Shown here in pieces: positions 21,301 to 33,277 of a DNA stretch of 64,000 bases (position 1 is its first letter; each line of letters begins with the position of its first letter). The stretch spans positions 564,537-628,536 of the forward strand of contig JACTAT010000021.1 of the NCBI GenBank assembly GCA_014526335.1, given 5' to 3'. A program made the position numbers and the translations under genes. The notes below the pieces were generated by a model that was not told where the DNA came from, did no database searches, and saw nothing but the letters and a program-made list of their open reading frames with translations. Source of the stretch: Chrysaora quinquecirrha (taxonomy: Eukaryota > Cnidaria > Scyphozoa > Semaeostomeae > Pelagiidae).

Positions 21301-23057
21301 GAAGATATTTCAAGTCTTGCAGGAGATCCAAACTATGCAGCGTTTGCAAAGATTTTTGAAGCATTTAAGGTATGAAAACTCATTTTTGTCCTCATTCTGA
21401 AACTGTGCTACAGATTATCTAAATTGCCATTCTTTGTATTATTTAAACCTTATATTTAAAAGGAACATTTTTTGACAAACCAGATGTTATTTTCTAGTTA
21501 GCGGAATCTGTTCCAGTGAAGAATATCAAAGAAGAAGTTAAAACTGAGGAAAAAGTAAGTTAGATATATTTGCTAAACCTTAAAATATTTACAAGATTAG
21601 CAATATATGGTTTGCTACAATAAGGTTTACTACAATTGAACTAATTAAAATATCCTCTGAGTCTGTTGGAATGTCCATCTTCTTAACCTGTCTTGAAAAT
21701 CTAAACAACTTTCTCCTTTGCCTGCTCATGATCATGCTAAGTTCTGTTTGTCAAAGTTCCTTAATAAGTCGTTCCATCGAATAACTACTATAGAATAATT
21801 GTGTGATTTTTCGTCTGCCACAGGTATCTATTCAGAAATTTCAAGAAAGAGATCCAATTTTGGAAGAGGATGAGATGGAGAAGGTACGTCCTAATAACGA
21901 ATTCTGATGAATTCTCAGTTCACGGGGATTTCTGATTTTTAAATAAACCTTTTTGACTAAAGTCTGGCAGGATTGAAATTATTCAAGATCATAAGATATA
22001 GAGTTTTAAATGCTCAAATCACATAAAGCATCCAAAACTTAGTCTAGGTGTAAAGTTTCACTGTCCCAGTGCTGATATTCTTAAAGCAACCATTAGCGAA
22101 TTATATCTTTTCATATAATGCGCTCTGAATTAAATTCGCTGTCTAAATCCATCATGTAGTTTAAAGCGCTCTAACAGCGCTGTAAGCTGAATTTAATTCG
22201 CTGCGCCCATAATGCGCTGTCTAAACTAGACCTTAGTCTAGGTGAAAAGTTTTACTATCTAAGTGCTTGTATCAAGTTTCACCAACGGTCACTTTAGGAA
22301 CTTTGAACGCTCATAAAATTAATGCGATTTTAGTTTCGAAATCTCTATATCACCGGAATTTTGTATATTTGTCATGAATGGCGAACACAAGGATAGATTT
22401 TTCCACAAGTGGCATACCACAATAAGTGGGACTCGAGCCTGGGCTGCATGACCAAAGAGCCAACGACGTTTCGACTGAGCTATAGAGCTCAATGAAGTCT
22501 CCGAGTAACTGTCTAAGTTATACAGCCCAAGGCTCTCCTCCTGTTTGATTTTTTTGTGTTTTGGCCTTCTCCAGCACCATACATATGTTTACATATTTGT
22601 CATGAATGGCAAACACAAGGATAGATTTTTGCCCTGGTCATGCAATCCAGGTTCTAGTCCCAGTTATTATGGTATGCCACTTGTGGAAAATCTATCCTTG
22701 TATTCACCGAAATTTGGTATATCAATTCATTTCATTAATTTCATTTCATTATAAGGATTGCTACTTTTACAGAGCATCATCCACTACAACACTCATACTG
22801 TAAAAAAGAAGAAAAAGATACCGAATTACTACAATGAATCCTTTAGCTGCTCACGCAATAGAAAAGCGTTTCTCAGTAAAGCACACAACTCCCTTAACAA
22901 ACTATAATTGCTGAATAGGTCTTGTAGACTGTGGGAATATGCTTCCTATCTAGGTCTGACTTAGTTTTCGTCTCTCTTGCAGAACGATGATGAACCGAAG
23001 AAATCAAAGAAAAAATTGAAAAGAGAAAGTAGATTGACTGTTGCTCAACTAAAACAG
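18337..23057 (+). CDS. SF3B2: SF3B2 N-terminal part, exons 1-7: acidic/basic low-complexity region
   Basis: Encodes about 175 residues: an acidic start, a lysine-rich block in exon 20274-20348 (a run of KKK with NRNR, likely a nuclear localisation signal), and the conserved segment EIEYVPED with FAKIFEAF in exon 21244-21369, equivalent to the human stretch before the DUF382 region. Exon 22983-23057 ends in a second basic patch, then LTVAQLKQ, where strong family conservation begins. All seven exons are small and in phase. No SAP fold precedes them. Confidence 0.88.
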
Positions 23058-26000
23058 GTTAGTGGAAAATGATCTAAATCTCAAATTGTTACTACCAAGT
23101 AGCAGGTACAAGATTATGAAGCTGTGGCTAAACAAGGATACATATCGTGCGCAACATGCAAGATGTTGTAGCTTTTAACACCAAAATAATGGTTTGACAT
23201 AAGTGCAGCTTGGTTGTTTGACTTCTTAGTTACTTACAGTAATTCAATTGAGCCTTCAAGTTGCTTAATCTTAAGGTCAGCCCAGCCTTAGTTGCTTATT
23301 GAGCGGTTGTTTATTTTAAAAGTGCAACCAAAATCGATAATTATAAAGTCTCATTTAGCTAAAGGTTCTTGAACATGAGCTTAAATAACGATTTGGTCCG
23401 TTCCGGTTTCTTATGATATTCGTAAAAAATTTGTATCATTTTTAGCTGGTCCCTCGTCCAGATGTTGTTGAGATGCATGACGTCAACGCCAAAGACCCAA
23501 GACTCCTTGTACACCTCAAGGTAGAAATTCTTTATCAATTATCTTACTGAGCCTTGTTAACATTGCAGTCAGTTATAAACCCTTTTTATACGCGTGAGTT
23601 TTTAGAGACCGAACCTCTTTAACTTGTGAAATTTTTTTTATAGGCCTATCGAAATACCGTTCCGGTACCAAGGCATTGGTGCTTCAAGAGGAAATACCTA
23701 CAAGTAAAGAATGAATTTTCTATCAAAGTTTTCCTAATTATGTAGCATTATTTCCTTACATTACTTTCTCAAAAAGCATAGTATAATTGTTGCTGTAGAA
23801 GTTGGTTTTAACATGAAGGGAAACTGTTTGATCCAAACCAACTGTGAGTAATATTCTTTCATGGCACGGCATGGCACGGCATGGTACAGGCTTGCCATTC
23901 AGATGTCGAGATCGAGAACTGATTCAAATGTCGTTCTAGAGCCCATTTTCTCTATATTCTCTTGGCCTCAGCTTCAAATTCTATCCATCGGGGCTTGCAA
24001 CCGAAGAAAGAGGCTTGACTTGGCAGCAAGTTCACGTTTGAAATCTGACAAGTTCCGGTACGGCAATGCCGGAATCAACGCCCCGCTGGTTTGAGCTACT
24101 GCCATGCGGTACGGTGAAATGGGTCTTGCCAATATTAAAGCTCGAGCTAAAATCGCTGATTGATTTAGAGTTCGTGCTTTCGCCACTCCAGAGGTGAGGT
24201 ATTTCATTGGCACGGTGCAACTCAGGCATGAAGTCTGAACTAGGCCGAAGAATTGCGTTCTCTCCAGCTGCACGAAAAATATCTTTTCTTTCACGCTATT
24301 TGAATTGAAAACATAAATAACTCTCATTTGTGTTTGGTTTACAGGGAAAGAGAGGTTTTGTGAAGCCACCGTTCGAACTTCCAGAATTCATAAAGGTATA
24401 CTTTGATATTTTAACACAAAAACACAAATGTTTGTTGGCCGTGCTCATCTCATGCACTGGCCACTATACTGTTTGCTCTATTTCATATTTAAAAGAATTT
24501 GGAATAATTCACTGATTGTCGAGGCCATTCATCTTTCAATCGATCGATTGATTGCTTGATTGTAATTATTTGTAATCTTCAAGTATAATTTTTTTATGAT
24601 TCAAATGTAGATATTCAATGGTGTGTGCACTGTTTTTGCAGCGATAGGCGTTCTTTAATAAATCTCTTCGTCTTAGAGCTATAGCAATATAATTGAATTT
24701 AATCGAATTTAACTGTCAATTTTTCCTCTTATTTTTCAACAGAACACTGGTATTATGGAAATGAGAGCTGCAATGCAAGAAAAAGTAAGTTTTTAGATAT
24801 TACTGCCTTTTAAATCAATTTGGCTAAATTGAATCCATATTTTATAGAAATCATCTCCTTGACCATCTGCTTCATAAAAAGCAACAGTTTTGCATCACAC
24901 GCTTTTTATTTTGCAAAGAACCTCGCTCAAGGTCTAGTCCCAAAAGTTCGTTATTTTTGGACCTCTTTTGATTTAATTGCAGTACTAAAAGTTCCTTAAT
25001 AATCTTTATTTGAACGTGATATTTAGTGTCATGACTATTTAAAAGGACACTTATATGTGGGCAAAGCTAGAAACTACTCAAGCGCAAATTTGATACATTT
25101 ATACATGCGTAATATGCAATGTATGTGAATTTCGAAATTGGCTTCCTAATTATTTATTTTGTGCAGTGATAAAAATATGCAAAAGTCCTTAATTCAAAAG
25201 TTCCTTAGCGATTTTATCTCTAATGGTAGAAGTTTTTTTAAATTGTGCCACATTCTACATGTAAGTTCCTTATAAAGTGGTTCTTTATAAAAAAAACTGC
25301 ATGTGTTATTCGACACTATTTTATTTCAATCTTTCAAGTTGAATTTTCTCTATCTGTAACAGGAAGATGCTAAGACAATGAAATCGAAACAAAGGGCTAA
25401 GGTATTATTTAATGCTATTGTTTAACTATTTCCTATTGTTTATTTGATACAGTATAGTTTCATAAATTTCGTGATGTGCTTTGGAGAGAAAGACACTACT
25501 TAAACTCTTACTAGATGGGATCTTGTGATCCTTACAGCAAGAAAATTATAATGTTTTTAAAGGCGAATTTTTTTAAAAGTGCGAAAAGTAGTGGAAACAT
25601 GTTTGGACATTCTTAAAAGCTTTTTGTCATCTGACACTGCTCAAAATATAAACGTCAGAAACAGACCGAAAAAATTGAAGCAAAATGTTTTGGTTTGTTT
25701 CGTCATTTTCTGTTTTCAGTAGATGCCTTCTCGTTTCGGTAGACTTCGATGCGTATGTTTTGATACCGTCTTCTGAAAACGGCAGGTTTGGCAGGCCAGC
25801 AAACCTTCTCTCCCCGATGCTGAAAGGTTTGAAGGTTTTAATACAGTGGAAAGAATCTCGTTCTCATTTGAAAATTAAAGATTTAGTTGGAGTTTGTTCG
25901 GATCAGTGCAACGTTTTCAGCAGGCATGTTTCCTACCAAGTCTGCCGTTTTCAGAATTCGGAGGGTCCAGCAAGACAGAAGATTATTGAAAATACGCCCG

Positions 26001-29000
26001 ACGACAGACAGTTTTTTTAAGCCACATTCACTGTTCATTTTTAGGCAGTATCCAGTTTAAACAACTTCTTGCAACATTCGTGAAACATGCTGCGTCAATT
26101 TCCTCCATGTTAATTGTTCTCAAATGCCAATTTTTAGCATTATAGTTTCCCTGTGTGTCGATTTCATCTGCAACCATTGTTCTCATGATGTCGATTTCAT
26201 ACTTGTTATTTTTCCAAAGGAAATCAAGGCCCTGGCAAAGCGGTCAAACATTGCTTCTACAGCAAATTGAAAATGTTTGACAAACAATGTTTGATCGTTT
26301 TGCCAGGCCTAATGCAGTACACTTTTTTTAATAAACAACTGGACTTTTATCCAACCCTCAAAGTTGCTTAAAAGTTGCTTAACTTTTTTTGTACCTAACA
26401 ACCACCCCTGACTTTGCGGGTCAAAATCATCATCTGTTAGGCCTACAACACGACTTTTGGGAGACAGTAAATGGAAAAACGTTAGCTAACGAACTTCAAC
26501 ATGCAAAACATAAGAACGAAGAACAATTTCCTAACACAAGAAAGAGAATAAGTTTGGTTGTTTGACTTCTTAGTTGCTTACAGTACTTCAATTGAGCCCT
26601 CAAGTTGCTTAATGTTAAGGTCAGTTCAGCCCTAGTTGCTTATTGAGCGGTTACTTATTAAAAAAAGTGTATTATTTAAGCTTTTCTTTCTATCACCCAG
26701 GTCAGACCAAAGCTTGGAAAAATCGACATCGACTATCAAAAGCTACACGATGCATTTTTCAAGTAAGCTGATATTAAAAATTAAAAAAATGCCTCCGTAT
26801 CACCCTTTGGAAAATTGCTATTTTAAAGTAATCTTTGGTACAACGCGTAATATTTTTTCTATTGATTTTAGATATCAAACAAAACCTAAAATGACCATTC
26901 ACGGAGATTTGTACTATGAGGTTTGCTGTCTATCATTCGTTTTACATTCAGTGAATATTGTTTGGAAACTAAAGCTGTACATTAATTAACAACGCATTTC
27001 ATAGAGATTTCTTGTCTATCATCTGTTTTATATTCATTGATATTCAGTGTTTGCCGTCTGACATTCGTCTACATTCATTGTATGTTTCTTTAACGATGTT
27101 TTTTTTGGTTTTCCTTATCAGGGTAAAGAATTTGAAACAAAATTGAAGGAAAAGAAACCCGGTGATTTATCCGACGATTTACGAACCGCACTCGGAATGC
27201 CTGTTGGCCCGGTAAGATTTTCATCTAGACATTTGTTGATTAAGATGTATGATTATTGCGAAGAAAAAAGTTATTTTCTTCTAATAAATACATAAGCTAT
27301 TTTTAACTAATTGAATTTGAGGAACAGTAGAAATATCCTAAAAGCTTTGTTTGTTTGACATTTCTCGAATATAAAGGTTTAAAGAAATGGCTAAAGGCCT
27401 GGCTAAACTAGGAGACATGTCGCGCGCGACATTGATGTCCCCTCTGTGTCTCCCAGTTTAACCACCTCGGAAACTTTGTAGCGCACGACAAAATTTGTAG
27501 CAAGAGACACGAAAATTTTTCTCGGAGACAACAGAAACATTTCTTGTCTCCGCGACATGCAAATGACTTGGAGGACATGTTGCTGGCTTGTCACTCGCAT
27601 GTTTAGCCACCCTGGAATACACGCCGAATACAGTGTCGCGCGCGACAAGTCTCCTAGTTTAGCCATGGCTTAAGATGCGTATACCCAGTATTATGGGTCG
27701 AAATTCAGCTATCTGAGCTGTTAAGTTGGATAAAGGCTTTCGAAGTGGCGGCTGTTTCTGGCCCCTGTTTCTAAGAATATTATTCCCAGAATTCCTTCGA
27801 AATCCTAAATCAATACAAAGGACTGACAGAAGTGGCGGCCATCTTTTGCAGAAGACCCTATGCGTAATGTGTTTTGAACATAAATCACCTCACTGTGTTT
27901 TTGCATCGGAAAATAATTTACAATTTTCCGGCTGTGATTAAAATCACCCCTACTCATTTACCTGTATAGCATGAATATTTTTTTGGGTTTTAATGCACTT
28001 CTCGTGTTATTTAGGGAAAACACCTGATACCTCCGCCATGGCTGATTGCAATGCAACGATACGGCCCTCCGCCGTCATATCCAAGTCTAAAGATACCTGG
28101 ACTCAATGCTGCTATTCCAGAGGTAGGTCTTACTTCATTGTCTTTATTTAGGCTGTCTTTGTAAAAGGATGCAAAGGCATATTCACCCGTCATTTTCATC
28201 ACTAAAGATGCTATCGCGTTTTCATTATAATTTGCAAAACCGTTGAAGAGTGACGACGTATTTTCGCCTACCAGATCCCAATGAAGGCCTAAATGAATCT
28301 AAGCTACAGAAATCAATTTGGCCATGACCAGTTTGATTTCAATTGGGTTCATTCGCAGTTTTCGCAGTTAAAGGTGTAATATAACATTTATCGCTAAAAC
28401 AGTTAGGATAAATACTCAATTTTTAGCGAGTTTATTACCCACTTGCTGATTTTGCTGTCGCAGCTTCCATAAGTTGGCCTTTAAGGGCCTGTTGATATGA
28501 GCCCGCTAACCAGGCCAGCCCACTAAGCAAGATCCCACCTAATCCACAATCTCCATACGGAATTCAATCCTGTTCATATGAGAAAGCGAGTTAACCCGGT
28601 AAGCGAGATCTTGCTTAAGCAGTGGCGAGATCTCGGCAGACGGGCTGAAAATTCCATCCCGGGCTGGAATTGTTTCAACAGCGCATGCGTGAAACCACAA
28701 AAGGCTTCGAAGTTGCCGAAATGAACGATTTCCATTTCGGTAGGCGGGCTAGAATTATCCGATATGAACAGAACTTGAAATTTGTCTCGCTTAGTGGGTT
28801 GGCCCGGTAAGCGGGCTCATATGAACAGGCCCTAAGAAGATGATGACGCTAAAACGTCAAATATTGAGACGCGGGAAAGTAACTAGTGCCCAGTTCCTTT
28901 GTCTGTATTGGACGTCTTCGCTAATGACTTCCTGTTGCTAAAACAAGCTATTACAGTATTCCTTATCCTTTTTTCAGTTCACAAATCTACTGTATTCGCT

Positions 29001-32000
29001 GTGACGACTTTTATTGTTACTTGAATTTCGTAGGGAGCCTCGTTTGGATACCACGCAGGAGGATGGGGCAAGCCTCCTGTTGATGAAACTGGAAAACCTC
29101 TTTATGGAGACGTATTTGGGACATTGCCACATGAAGCACCAATCGTGGTTGAAGACGAAGATATCGATCGAACACCATGGGGAGAATTAGAATCAGATGA
29201 AGAGTCAGAGGAATCAGAGGTAAAACGGGTGCTCTTTCACACATTGTTCACCCCCTGGAAAACGTTAAAAATACTGTAAAATACTTCATTATAAATTTTA
29301 AGTCCAGGAGCTCCAGTTTCAGATTTTTCACCCCTTTGATAACGTTGAAAATATTGTACAATGCTTTATTACAATTTTTATGCCAGGGGATCTAGTTTCA
29401 TTTTTCTTCGTTAAATCTTTTTCTTGGAATGACTAAGAATACCGATTTTGCTTTTTCCAGGAAGAAGAAGAGGAAGAGGAAGAAGATCGAACCGGCCTGA
29501 TTACTCCTGGAGATGCGTAAGTCATGACTCTTTAATTCATTTTTGCTCTACTGCATTTTTGGCGTTTCAAAGTTGTGCTAAAGGCTGATGATGTAAAGCT
29601 GGGTGCAAACCGTGCCAACAGGTTGGCCAACATCGCCGCCAACAGTTATGGAAAACATGTTGGCACGGTTTGCTATAGATGTTGGCCCAATAAAAAAAAT
29701 TTTGTTGACAAAAAATGTTGGCCAACAGTTTTAAACATGTTTGAAAATGTTGGAAAACATTTTATCGATTTGAACAAAATTGATGTGTTGGTACGGTTTG
29801 CTATGTCTCGGCAACATTTTGGCGCAACGTTTTCAATTTCGGTCATTAATTTCGGAGAACCTTTAATGAGAAATACATCCAAGCTGGCGGGTTGAGTTTT
29901 ACCACGAGTTTTCTCTTCTTCGTCTTCAACCAAAAGAGCGAGCAATAAACAAAAAACTGCTTTATTTTCGGCCATTTTTGCAAAAGATCATTTGTAGGTG
30001 ATGTCGGCAACCCAAAACATCTCATATGTTGTCATTGTATGGCAAACAGTACCAACATGTTGGCCTATTTCAGCCAACATGTTGGCCAACAATGTTGGCA
30101 CAGTTTGCACCAGCCTTAAGACTACAGCTTGAGGATTTGGGTTGGTGTTTTTAGGGTTTCGGCAGGTGCTTTAAGAAGCTTAAGAGTTTAAAAGGGTTAG
30201 AGTTTTAGGCTTAGGATTATTTCTTTAAGCTGGAGTTTGAGAGTTAGAGTTTGTGAAATTTATACCACTGCTCTTCTTTTCTTGCACGCCGTGCGGTTTT
30301 TATTTAACTCCATTTATTTAGGAATAGAAGTCTATTTGTTATCAATTTAGTTCTTTTTCGAAGGTTTATTGTTGCTGAATTAATTTGTGTATCATTTATT
30401 ATATTATTGTTTCAATCATCTTTCAGAGGCCTAATAACTCCAAGTGGCATGTCATCCGTTCCTGCTGGTCTGGAAACACCAGACATCATCGAACTTCGTA
30501 AAAGAAAAGAAATCGAAGACCTCATGGAAGCTGGAAACGAGACTCCTGCATTGTTCACAGTGTTGGCTGAAAAGAAGGCTAATGTCGGTGCTTCAATGAT
30601 GGGATCTGCGCATGTCTATGATATGAATGTTGTAAGTCTAAGTTGGAAAATATTCATAAATATTGGACCTATGCTATCACAGTAAATAATAATAATGATA
30701 ATAGGGAACAGAAATACCAATAAGGATGGAAAAATCTTATTCTTTTCTTCTTTACTTTTTTCCAAGGAGTAAACTTCAAAACCCTACTTGTGACTTTTCT
30801 CTTCCCTTCCTTAGACTAAGGCCCTGGCCAAACGATCAAACATTGTTTGTCAAACATTTAAGATTTGCTTGTGTAACTCAATGTTTGACCGTTCATGTTT
30901 GGTCACATCGCAAAACATTGCTCAACAAACATTTTTTGCTTACTACAAGCAAATAATGTTTTTGACATATTTGAAAAACAACACTGAAGAGTTTTGCTTG
31001 ACAAGCAATGTTTTGCGAGGTGGCAAAACGGTGAAACATTGCTTGTAAAGCTGGCAAATCTCAAATGTTTGACCAACAATGTTTGATCGCTTGGCCAGGG
31101 CCTAAGATCTGCTGCTTTAAAACTAAATCAACCAGATAGTATATACGTAAGACAACATGCTTAATATCCATTTTGTTTGAAAGCCATGATTTGCCTCCTA
31201 AGTTTCATTTGCTTTGAATTTGATTAGACTATTAGCAGCCCAGTCAAAACTGTTAAGAGAACTGTCTGCCAAATTAATCTGAATAATATTACTAGAGTTC
31301 ATCATTATTTAAATGCTAAAATCTTTTCTGCAAAAACTTCGAAAATGTTTCTTCAGAAAATTTCTGGGAATCTCCCATATTTCTTCCACCTCTGATAGAG
31401 CTGTAGGAAGATCTACTACCTAGAAAACAATTTTTTACAACATTTTGGTCTTTAACAGTTTGCACAAAACTTTTGATTTTGACGTCTAAACTTGTCTTTC
31501 TTTTTTGATTGCAGGCTGGCGGCAGAAAGGTATTAATTCTTTTATCATTTAATCACTTTTTAATATCATCTCCTAATATTTTCTTGCAAAACGTTTTTTC
31601 TCGTTTATTTTTTTCGTCCCTTGCCCAATTTGCCTTTTCATTCCTTTCTTCTTCATTTGTTGTTCATTACTTCTTTTCCCGTAATTCTTCCTTTTTTAAA
31701 TTATTCTGTTTCTTCCTTCCTTCATTCTTTTATTTGTTTCTTCTTTTGTTCTTTCGTTTACTCATCTGTTCATTCATTCACTCATTCATTCGTCCATTTC
31801 ATTCATTCATTCATTCATTCATTCATTTCTTAGTTCATTCGTTCGTTCATTTTTTCATTTGTTTACTTCTTCTGCTTGTCTTTGATCCGTCCCTTGTTAA
31901 TTCTTTTTTTCATTCCTGATCGTTCCTTTTTTAGACAACAGGCGAAGGTGTAGAAATTGCTCTCGACCCCAGCGAATTGGAACTCGACCCAGCTGCAATG

Positions 32001-33277
32001 TCTGCTAAGTAAGTCCATCTTATTCTGTTCTGTTTTCAAATGAATTCATTAAGAGACAATTATATTGTCGGTAGAGGAAATGATGCATGTTTGAAAATTT
32101 TAAAGACGCAACCTAAGGTTTGAGCTAGTTGCTCTCAGATACCAGAAAAAACTATTACTATTTAGTAACTGACCATAAGCTGACTCTTTTGTGCAGAGCA
32201 CCAAATCATTGCCGTGTCTAACTTCTTTTCAAATGCACAGTTATTGCCTTTGGTTTTTCGATTCCCTTTAAAATAATCAAAACTAAAAAAACCAAACAGG
32301 AGGAGAACCTTGGGCTGTGTGACTTTGGAGAGTTACTCAACAATGTCTTTGTTTCTTTGGCGCATCCAACAAGAGGTCTTTCTTATTTGGACAAAGATTG
32401 TAAGCTGTGTCCCAATAATTCGTACATAACAGTGTGCCCTCTTATTATCTTGATAATGAATTCTAAATTACGTGTTTTGGAGTTTCTCTTTGAAACTTGT
32501 TTAGTTAAATCAGGGAAGCCTTTTTTTATCTAAATTTTTTCTACCTTTTAGATACGATGAGACTATCAAAGAACGTGAATTGATCAGTAATAAAGAAGAT
32601 CTTAGTGATATGGTCGCAGAACATGCTGCTAAGAGGGTAAGAATTATTTACCTAAGCATTGCTTCTAATTTACAAGTCTATTCTAAGCCAGAACGTAAGG
32701 ATTTCCGTTAAAATGATAGGATTATCAAGAGATTTTCATGAAAACAACAGGATTTCCAACAAAGGTGAAGGAGATTTCCAAGTAATGAATACGAACCTTC
32801 ATTAAGTCCTGACAGTCTGAACTGCAGTTAATTTTCGCTAATCTGAGAAAATTGTCATGTTTATGATAACCTCATTTGCATAGCCTGCCTGCAGACTCAA
32901 CTGGTTTTTGCCTCCAGGCGAGTTGAGTTGAATTAAAATTTGAATGGTCGTCGTCCAGTAGAGGACTGATTTTAATGGGTGAAACAGTCTCTACAGAGTC
33001 GCGAGTCTTAATTCCATACAAAGCAGTTTTATAGAAACCTTCCATTTCCAAGAAATATTCAGGATAGAAGTTCCTAAAACCTTTTCGTTCTTATATGCGG
33101 GTTTTTGCTGTACATTATTTCAAAACTTTAAAATACCTCTCAGGTTTTTAATATCAGCATTTATCGAATGCATGCCATTTGAGATTGGCTAACTAGAAAT
33201 ATTCCTTTTTACAGAAACGAAAGAAGCCTACAGATAGCGGAAAAGCTGCGAAGAAATATAAAGACTTTAAATTTTAA
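18337..33277 (+). CDS. SF3B2: Splicing factor 3B subunit 2 (SF3b145/SAP145), complete, 23 exons
   Basis: A U2 snRNP component that contacts SF3B4 and helps anchor U2 at the branch point in the nucleus. Exons: 18337-18373, 19580-19674, 20274-20348, 21244-21369, 21498-21554, 21824-21883, 22983-23057, 23446-23520, 23644-23703, 24345-24395, 24743-24784, 25363-25401, 26701-26762, 26872-26920, 27122-27211, 28015-28122, 29034-29219, 29461-29516, 30427-30631, 31515-31529, 31935-32008, 32552-32636, 33215-33277. They sum to 1785 nt, 594 residues plus TAA, with all junctions in phase. The chosen ATG has a good context (CAAAATGG). An in-frame ATG at 18229 would add 36 unconvincing residues and cross the E2F-like site. 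The protein is much shorter than the ~895-residue human form because the N-terminal SAP and proline-rich region is absent. Confidence 0.96.
18570..19500. mobile_element. Large inverted-repeat element with GGGCCGACTTGTC words, carrying a nested MITE
   Basis: The left side has AAGTCAGCCCAC, AAGTCGGCCCAC and CAGCCCAATCA. The right side (19385-19495) has the complementary GTGGGCCGACTT and GGCTGACTTGTC words several times. The middle has no gene. It lies in SF3B2 intron 1. Exact ends are unclear, since the terminal words are repeated. Confidence 0.5.
19134..19334. mobile_element. MITE with CAGACTGGAAAGTTTG ends
   Basis: Inverted ends CAGACTGGAAAGTTTG and CAAACTTTCCAGTCTG(G). The flanks on both sides read CCCAAAC(C), suggesting a 7-8 bp target duplication, compatible with hAT-type. 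The interior has a palindrome around GGTCATGTGACC flanked by AACAATAG/CTATTGTT. Relatives lie at 36645-37110 and 37310-37460. Confidence 0.55.
22375..22700 (-). mobile_element. tRNA-derived SINE, family A, with a second partial unit
   Basis: The reverse complement of the 1495 unit at about 22395-22530 (GGACTCGAGCC is the B box in minus sense), followed at 22585-22700 by part of another copy in plus sense. It lies in the SF3B2 intron before exon 22983. Confidence 0.6.
23446..28122 (+). CDS. SF3B2: SF3B2 central part, exons 8-16: DUF382 and PSP domains
   Basis: Nine exons encode the most conserved stretch. It begins RPDVVEMHDVNAKDPRLLVH, then VPVPRHWCFKRKYLQGKRG (DUF382), the motif GKIDIDYQKLHDAFFK, IHGDLYYEGKEFE, KKPGDLSDDLRTALGMPVGP (start of the PSP domain), and PPPWLIAMQRYGPPPSYP with LKIPGLNA. 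These match the SF3B2 family almost residue for residue by memory. Exons are 39-108 nt with canonical sites. This region binds SF3B4 and the U2 core in known structures. Confidence 0.96.
26228..26309. mobile_element. Very short (82-bp) H1 MITE derivative
   Basis: GGCCCTGGC at the left and GCCAGGCC at the right keep both terminal repeats, but almost the whole interior is deleted. Flanked by CAA and TAA. It lies in an SF3B2 intron, 8 bp before another MITE. Confidence 0.65.
26320..26669. mobile_element. TA-flanked MITE related to 9888-10135
   Basis: Starts CACTTTTTTTAATAAACAAC and ends with the complement AAAAAAGTG, flanked by TA at 26318-26319 and 26670-26671. It ends 31 bp before SF3B2 exon 26701. 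A fragment of its right arm recurs at 23210-23325. Confidence 0.7.
27395..27670. mobile_element. Harbinger-like MITE, family H2
   Basis: Ends are AGGCCTGGCTAAACTAGGAG and the complement CTCCTAGTTTAGCCATGGCT, flanked by TAA on both sides (27392-27394, 27671-27673). Subterminal GTCGCGCGCGAC palindromes are notable. Copies lie at 52440-52710 and 58825-59145. Confidence 0.75.
28485..28832. mobile_element. Harbinger-like MITE, family H3
   Basis: Inverted ends GGGCCTGTTGATATGAGCCC and GGGCTCATATGAACAGGCCC, with perfect TAA flanks (28482-28484, 28833-28835). 348 bp, no coding capacity, in an SF3B2 intron. Confidence 0.8.
29034..33277 (+). CDS. SF3B2: SF3B2 C-terminal part, exons 17-23
   Basis: Exon 29034-29219 completes the PSP-rich core with GYHAGGWGKPPVDETGKPLY and IDRTPWGELE. 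Acidic runs of S/E follow, then two GLITP repeats (exons 29461 and 30427), the SSVPAGLETPDIIELRK motif, and EETPALF-like sequence. A 15-nt micro-exon (31515-31529, AGGRK) follows. The last exons carry ELELDPAAMSAKYDE, DLSDMVAEHAAK and the basic tail KKYKDFKF, the family's typical C-terminus. Confidence 0.95.
29582..30116. mobile_element. Harbinger-like MITE, family H4
   Basis: Flanked by TAA at 29579-29581 and 30117-30119. Ends begin AGGCTG and close CAGCCT; just inside are GGTGCAAACCGTGCCAACA and its complement. The word GTTGGCCAACA is repeated throughout. It lies 62 nt after the SF3B2 donor at 29517. Open frames in it are not genes. Confidence 0.75.
30820..31102. mobile_element. Harbinger-like MITE, family H1, well preserved
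   Basis: GGCCCTGGCCAAACGATCAA at the left and TTGGCCAGGGCC at the right, with TAA duplicated exactly (30817-30819, 31103-31105). 283 bp. The best-preserved copy of the family in the window, in an SF3B2 intron. Confidence 0.85.
31735..31865. repeat. (CATT)n-rich pyrimidine tract in an SF3B2 intron
   Basis: TTCATTCATTCATTCATTCA-type repeats in a longer T/C-rich stretch (31560-31930) between the 15-nt micro-exon and exon 31935. Ser/Phe-rich open frames over it are artefacts. Confidence 0.8.

Noticed and set aside
25685..26020. 111-codon open frame in an SF3B2 intron
   Set aside because: No known motif, overlaps a foldback repeat fragment, and no splice context.
29575..29975. Open frames of about 100 codons on both strands
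   Set aside because: They lie inside MITE H4, whose ends and TAA flanks are clear.
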